Below, in pieces: positions 60,341-64,000 of a DNA stretch of 64,000 bases. The DNA comes from JALYUS01 sp038231255 (GTDB taxonomy: Bacteria; Chloroflexota; Chloroflexia; Thermomicrobiales; JALYUS01), in NCBI GenBank assembly GCA_038231255.1, contig JBBRLR010000001.1, forward strand, positions 53,259 through 117,258. Direction: 5' to 3'. The position numbers and the translations under genes were made by a program. Numbering within the stretch: the stretch's first letter is position 1; each line of letters opens with the position of its first letter. The notes under the pieces are model-generated. The model saw only the letters and a list, made by a program, of their open reading frames with translations, made no database searches and was not told the DNA's origin.

Positions 60341-61399
60341 CTACACACCTTCTCGCAATTCGAGCCGATAGAACCGCGCCGCGCTGTTGCTGAACAGCTC
60401 GGCCTTCTCTGCCGCGCTCACCCCGTGCGTCAGGCGCTTGCAGGCATTCCAATAGACTGCGTAGCTGAAAGACTCCTTGTCCACGGGAAAGTTGCTCTCG
60501 AACATACAGCGAGCGGCGCCGAACTCCTCGATGCAGGTCTCCATGTAGGGGCGCGAGGCCGTAGCGAGTTGCTCCGACGAGGGCGGCTCCGGTTTCTCGT
60601 GGAAGGCGAGACCGGTCAGCGGCATGCCCAGGCCGCCGAGCTTCACGTGCACATTCGGGCAGGTTGCCAACGCGCGGATGCTCGTGGTCCAGTCGGCAAA
60701 TATCGCATCGTGCTGCCCGGCATAGGCGCCGATCCCCAGCGGCCCACCGACATGATTCAGGACAATCGCCGTGTCGGGGAACGCGTGCGCAAGCGCAGTC
60801 AACTCGGGAATCTGGGGATGGTACAGCCACGCGTCGAAAGAAAGGCCGAGCGGAGCCAATTGCGCGAAGCCGGCGCGGAAGCTGGCATCGGCAAGCAACC
60901 CAGGTTCCGGCGCGTTGGTAGGGCGAGGCACCGAAGCCTCCCAGGCATTGCTATGACGGATGCCGCGAAAGCGTCCACCGCCAGCGCGGAGATGCGCTTC
61001 CAGCACCGCTTGTACGGAGGCGCCGAGCCGTAAATCGGCGTGGCCAACGATCCCTGCGCAGACCTGCGTCGGCCCATAGCCGCCGCTCGCGCTCATCGCG
61101 GCGACGCCGTTGACGAACTCGGTTTCGCCGACCGGGCGGAGCGCTTCAGGGCCGTCGGCGCGGTGCATCGCTCGACACTGCAGGAAGACCGTCGCAACGA
61201 TATTGTGACCACTGTTCAGGTCGGCCAGCAACTCGTCGAGCAGGTAGCGCCATCCGGGGCGATCCCACAGATGATGATGGGGGTCGACAATCGGCAGGTC
61301 GGGTTCGATGATCTCCTCGTGCCAGCAGTCCAGCCATTCCTGGCGAATGGGCGAGATGACACTGGGCGACGTGGTGGGCAAAGCAGTCGGGGCGCTCAT
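60341..61399 (-). CDS. Amidohydrolase-2-family metal hydrolase
   Basis: The second TIM-barrel amidohydrolase of this group, only distantly similar to the one at 37022. The metal motif is LPIVDPHHHLWDRPGWRY; further conserved points are GIRHSNAW, VLNHVGGPLG and FESNFPVDK. Homologues include lactonases for sugar lactones and pyrone dicarboxylates. ATG 61399 follows AAAGGAG with 8 nt spacing; the frame reads 60 codons further without a site. Length 352 aa. It is divergent from the LLM oxidoreductase gene. Confidence 0.87.
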   Translation of the reverse strand: MSAPTALPTTSPSVISPIRQEWLDCWHEEIIEPDLPIVDPHHHLWDRPGWRYLLDELLADLNSGHNIVATVFLQCRAMHRADGPEALRPVGETEFVNGVAAMSASGGYGPTQVCAGIVGHADLRLGASVQAVLEAHLRAGGGRFRGIRHSNAWEASVPRPTNAPEPGLLADASFRAGFAQLAPLGLSFDAWLYHPQIPELTALAHAFPDTAIVLNHVGGPLGIGAYAGQHDAIFADWTTSIRALATCPNVHVKLGGLGMPLTGLAFHEKPEPPSSEQLATASRPYMETCIEEFGAARCMFESNFPVDKESFSYAVYWNACKRLTHGVSAAEKAELFSNSAARFYRLELREGV

Positions 61400-61742
61400 T
61401 CGCGAACTCCTTTTGTCTTCGATCCCTATGCGTGTATAGATGCCGAACGGGGAAAGTGAGCCGATGAGAGGGCTTCTGATTACCAGGCTACGTGTGTCGG
61501 AAGAAAGGGCACAGCAGACGCGGAGAAGATGTTGATACGTTCGTGCTGTGAGAATACGGGTTGATCTCTGTTCGCGCAATCTATCAAGGTTGCCTCTTGG
61601 CTCGATTCAGCAACGGGGAGCGTGAATCTTCGGCATACGCGACCGATGCATGCCCGTGGCACGGGAATGCATCGTATCCATGCGCCGTTATTCTTTTTCG
61701 CGACACTGAACGGCGGAATCATCGCGAAAGAGGAAACTACCC
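61400..61742. other. 343-nt divergent intergenic region
   Basis: It should contain the two divergent promoters. A minus-strand TATACA (61433-61438) is at the right distance from the amidohydrolase start, and a plus-strand TATTCT (61689-61694) from the oxidoreductase start; neither has a good -35. No gene or repeat is supported. Confidence 0.35.
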
Positions 61743-62519
61743 ATGCAGATTCGGATTGGCGCGCAGATTCAACCCCAGCACGCGACCTACCAGCAGATGC
61801 GCGACGCGTGGCAGCGTGTCGAAGCGAGCGGCGCGGACACCCTGTTCAATTGGGATCACTTCTACCCGCTCAGTGGCGACCCGGAGGGTACGCACTACGA
61901 GTGCTGGATGCTGCTCGCCGCGATGGCCGAAGTGACAAGCCGCGTCCAGTTCGGCGCGCTCGTCACCTGCAATTCGTACCGCAACCCGAACCTCCTCGCG
62001 GACATGGCGCGGACGGTGGATCACATCTCCGGCGGGCGCGCGATCCTCGGCATCGGGAGCGGCTGGGCCGAGCGCGACTACACCGAGTACGGCTACGCCT
62101 TCGGCACAGCGCCGAGCCGCCTCAAGGACCTCGGCGCGGCGCTGCCCATCATCCGTGATCGGCTGGGCAAACTGAATCCGCCGCCTGTGCGCGACGGCAA
62201 ACTGCCGATCCTGATCGGTGGCGGCGGCGAGAAAGTGACGCTCCGCCTCGTCGCCGAGCACGCCGACATCTGGAACGGCTTCGGCGATCCTGAAGCCGCC
62301 GGAAACAAGAGCCGCATCCTCGATGATTGGTGCCAGCGCGTCGGGCGCGACCCGGCGACAATCGAACGCTCCGTCTCGACCCGCACCTTCGATCCAGCTG
62401 TTGCCGAGCAGTACGTCGAAAAAGGCATCACGCACCTGATCTTCAGCTCTGGCGGCCCGGATTACGATCTCAGCGCGCTCGAAGCCGCCGTGCACTGGCG
62501 CGATCAACGGCAGGGGTAA
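61743..62519 (+). CDS. LLM-class F420-dependent oxidoreductase
   Basis: A luciferase-like monooxygenase-fold protein that uses coenzyme F420 (or FMN) to oxidise or reduce a small substrate. Typical segments: MQIRIGAQIQPQHATYQQMR, ASGADTLFNWDHFYPL, QFGALVTCNSYRNPNLLADM, ISGGRAILGIGSGWAERDYT and LPILIGGGGEKVTLRLVAEH with ADIWN. The length of 258 aa is slightly short for the family (about 280-330). GAGGAAAC precedes ATG 61743. Its presence fits an F420-producing Chloroflexota or actinobacterium. Confidence 0.88.
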   Translation: MQIRIGAQIQPQHATYQQMRDAWQRVEASGADTLFNWDHFYPLSGDPEGTHYECWMLLAAMAEVTSRVQFGALVTCNSYRNPNLLADMARTVDHISGGRAILGIGSGWAERDYTEYGYAFGTAPSRLKDLGAALPIIRDRLGKLNPPPVRDGKLPILIGGGGEKVTLRLVAEHADIWNGFGDPEAAGNKSRILDDWCQRVGRDPATIERSVSTRTFDPAVAEQYVEKGITHLIFSSGGPDYDLSALEAAVHWRDQRQG

Positions 62520-62521
62520 AT

Positions 62522-62561
62522 CCCGCCCCTTCCCCCGCCGCAATGGGGGAGGGGGAACCCC
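62522..62561. repeat. Intergenic hairpin, family C-like
   Basis: CCCCTTCCCCCGCC and GGGGGAGGGGGAACCCC flank a short loop. It starts 3 nt after the oxidoreductase stop, between convergent genes. Confidence 0.7.
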
Positions 62562-62588
62562 AGCATCGTCCAGCGCGGAACCCGATTA

Positions 62589-62921
62589 TCACATCAGCAA
62601 ACGCACATGCGCGATCTTTCCCTCGGCGATGCGGTACACGATGGCCGCACGGAAGTCGGTCGGATAACCGGGCATCACAAACCCGGTGATCTCCTCCTCA
62701 TCAATGACGTAGTCACCGGCGCGGATGCGATTCCCGATGCGGACCTGGAGATCGGGGCTATGCGCGAAGAGCGTCCCGTACAGCGCGCGAATCGCCTCGT
62801 GGCCGTCGAGCATCACATTCCCCGCGCCATCCTCGATCGTCACATTCTCCGCATAACAGTGGATGAAGCGATCCAGGTCGCGCGCGTTATATGCCTCGAC
62901 CTGCTCGTCAATGATGTCCAT
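62589..62921 (-). CDS. SnoaL-like / NTF2-fold protein
   Basis: A 110-aa one-domain protein with the NTF2/SnoaL fold: IIDEQVEAYNARDLDRFIHC, YAENVTIEDGAGNVMLDGHE and AIRALYGTLFAHSPDLQV. Such proteins act as small isomerases, cyclases or dehydratases, or have no known activity. ATG 62921 is preceded by GGGGCAGG; the frame extends further but would overlap the promoter region. It is divergent from the PIG-L gene and convergent with the LLM gene. Confidence 0.82.
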   Translation of the reverse strand: MDIIDEQVEAYNARDLDRFIHCYAENVTIEDGAGNVMLDGHEAIRALYGTLFAHSPDLQVRIGNRIRAGDYVIDEEEITGFVMPGYPTDFRAAIVYRIAEGKIAHVRLLM

Positions 62922-62978
62922 GATGCCTGCCCCTTGTATCGCGAAATGTCGGCAAGAACGCGAAAGGAATCGTAGTAA

Positions 62979-62987
62979 CGATACCAC
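62979..62987 (-). promoter_or_regulatory. Extended -10 element for the SnoaL-like gene
   Basis: TGGTATCGT on the minus strand, 57 nt before ATG 62921. Confidence 0.35.
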
Positions 62988-63014
62988 CACGCCCGTCGCA
63001 TCCGCACGCATCGG

Positions 63015-63023
63015 TGGTAGCAT
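63015..63023 (+). promoter_or_regulatory. Extended -10 element for the PIG-L-like gene
   Basis: TGGTAGCAT, 43 nt before ATG 63067; forms a divergent pair with the element at 62979. Confidence 0.35.
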
Positions 63024-63066
63024 CCTCGATGAGACACACCGAGCGGCAAGCGGAAGGGAAAGAGCG

Positions 63067-63786
63067 ATGAGCGACGGGCGGAAGATGCTGGTGATCGGCG
63101 CGCATTCGGCGGATTTCGTCTGGCGGGCGGCGGGCGCGATGGCCGTCACGACGGCGAAAGGTGGCACGGCGGAGGTGATTGCGCTTTCCTACGGTGAACG
63201 CGGCGAATCGGGCGAACTCTGGAAGGAGCCGGGGCAGACCGTCGAGCATGTCAAGCGCGTGCGCGAGGTGGAGGCGCGCGAGGCAGCGGCAGCGGTCGGC
63301 GCGACCTTCCGCTGCCTCGACCTCGGCGATTACCCGCTCGACGTGCCGAAAGACGCACTGGAAATGCTCGCCGGGATCGTCCGCGCCTTCGCACCCGATG
63401 TCATCCTCACCCACACTGAGCGCGACCCGTACAATCAGGATCACGACATCGGCCACGCCGCCGCTGTGCGTGCCCGTGTGCTGGCGGCCGGTTCGGGTGT
63501 CGCCAGCGCCTTCGCGACGATCGCACCGCCCGCACTCTTCCTTTTCGAGCCGCACCAGCCCGAACTGTGCAACTTCGTCCCGACGACGTTTCTGGACATC
63601 ACCGCTGTCTTCGACAAAAAGCAGCGCGCGATGGAGGCGATGAAGGCGCAATCATACCTGCGCGACTACTACACCGAGCGCGCCGTCTATCGCGCCAACC
63701 ACGCCCGCCGCGCTGGTGGTGACTCCGGCATCCGCTACGCCGAAGCATTCCAGCGCGTGTATCCTCAGGTCGTAGACACGTTATAG
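63067..63786 (+). CDS. PIG-L superfamily protein, GalB-like variant
   Basis: A Rossmann-like metal enzyme of the PIG-L/LmbE group (239 aa). The usual AHPDD motif is AHSAD here: H13 and D16 (metal ligands) remain but the general base D15 of deacetylases such as MshB is Ala. The second motif HTERDPYNQDHDIGH carries the remaining His ligand. The sequence AHSADFVWRAAG and SYGERGESGELW resembles, as I recall, 4-oxalmesaconate hydratase GalB of gallate degradation, so a hydratase is more likely than an N-deacetylase. ATG 63067 follows GGAAGGG. The RraA-type aldolase at 38012 could catalyse the next step of such a pathway. Confidence 0.8.
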   Translation: MSDGRKMLVIGAHSADFVWRAAGAMAVTTAKGGTAEVIALSYGERGESGELWKEPGQTVEHVKRVREVEAREAAAAVGATFRCLDLGDYPLDVPKDALEMLAGIVRAFAPDVILTHTERDPYNQDHDIGHAAAVRARVLAAGSGVASAFATIAPPALFLFEPHQPELCNFVPTTFLDITAVFDKKQRAMEAMKAQSYLRDYYTERAVYRANHARRAGGDSGIRYAEAFQRVYPQVVDTL

Positions 63787-64000
63787 GGACAGATGAAAAA
63801 AGGGGAATCCGGTCCACCACCATTCGGCGGAGGGGCGCCATGATATCAGTGCATAGACCTGTCTGTCTGTTAGGGTGAGAGCGGCGGATGCTGACTCCAG
63901 ACATGTCTGCGCCGGTCGCTTGGCAGCGAGTTGTCGCATCCTCCGCGATCGAGCCGATGGCGGGCTGACTGTACGGAAGGGTGTTCTACCAGTCGCACTC
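63787..64000. other. End of window, nothing recognised
   Basis: No open frame with a ribosome site, no repeat-family member and no clear promoter is seen in the last 214 nt. Confidence 0.4.

Noticed and set aside
61400..61742. Small open frames in the divergent region before the LLM oxidoreductase
   Set aside because: No ribosome site, no conserved pattern, and the region is needed for two promoters.

Overview
The window looks like a piece of a high-GC chromosome from a monoderm-like bacterium, most plausibly a Chloroflexota (Thermomicrobia-like) organism. This is inferred from gene style, not from a marker gene: Tat-exported solute-binding lipoproteins with an LAAC lipobox followed by long Ala/Ser/Thr/Pro linkers, an F420-type LLM oxidoreductase, a secreted Chloroflexota-type surface protein, Shine-Dalgarno sites of the AGGAGG type and frequent GTG/TTG starts. 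No rRNA, tRNA, CRISPR array, phage or transposase gene was seen.

Layout. (1) 276-12899, plus strand: a secreted S8 protease, a creatininase-family amidase, and two complete Dpp/Opp-type binding protein + permease + permease sets flanking an aspartoacylase-like deacylase. (2) 12957-20166: a surface/glycan locus with a thioredoxin-PqqD fusion, three GT2-type glycosyltransferases, a Tat-exported collagen-like protein, a penicillin-acylase-family hydrolase and a PRC-barrel protein. (3) 20187-22635: an MlrC-type metallopeptidase and a VapBC-like toxin-antitoxin pair with a readable promoter and palindromic operator. (4) 22739-39561: fifteen consecutive minus-strand genes headed by an IclR regulator and RraA-type aldolase, followed by an amidohydrolase, a third Dpp-type set, a galactonate-dehydratase-like enzyme, a ceramidase-like hydrolase, a creatininase, a mandelate-racemase-like enzyme, a deacylase, an MFS exporter and two alpha/beta hydrolases. 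(5) 39733-58246: a secreted protein (minus), then a long plus-strand series with a creatininase + enolase-superfamily pair, three tandem paralogous binding proteins feeding one permease pair, an NgcEFG-like sugar uptake set, two acetyl-xylan-esterase-like proteins (one without its catalytic serine), an orphan HicB and a SelA-like PLP enzyme. (6) 58375-63786: a surface protein, an amidohydrolase, an F420-type oxidoreductase, a SnoaL-like protein and a PIG-L/GalB-like protein.

How it works together. This is mainly a scavenging and catabolic region: seven binding proteins and ten permeases import peptides, amides or sugars, and about fifteen hydrolases, dehydratases, racemases and aldolases process them. 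No ABC ATPase is encoded here, so all five uptake systems must borrow ATPases from elsewhere.

The most unusual signal is non-coding. About 26 inverted-repeat elements of several distinct families fill the gaps between genes. They usually begin 0-15 nt after a stop codon, sometimes supply the stop codon, the last residues or the ribosome binding site of a neighbouring gene, and are absent from gene interiors. Second in interest is the thioredoxin-PqqD fusion beside a collagen-like export substrate and glycosyltransferases.
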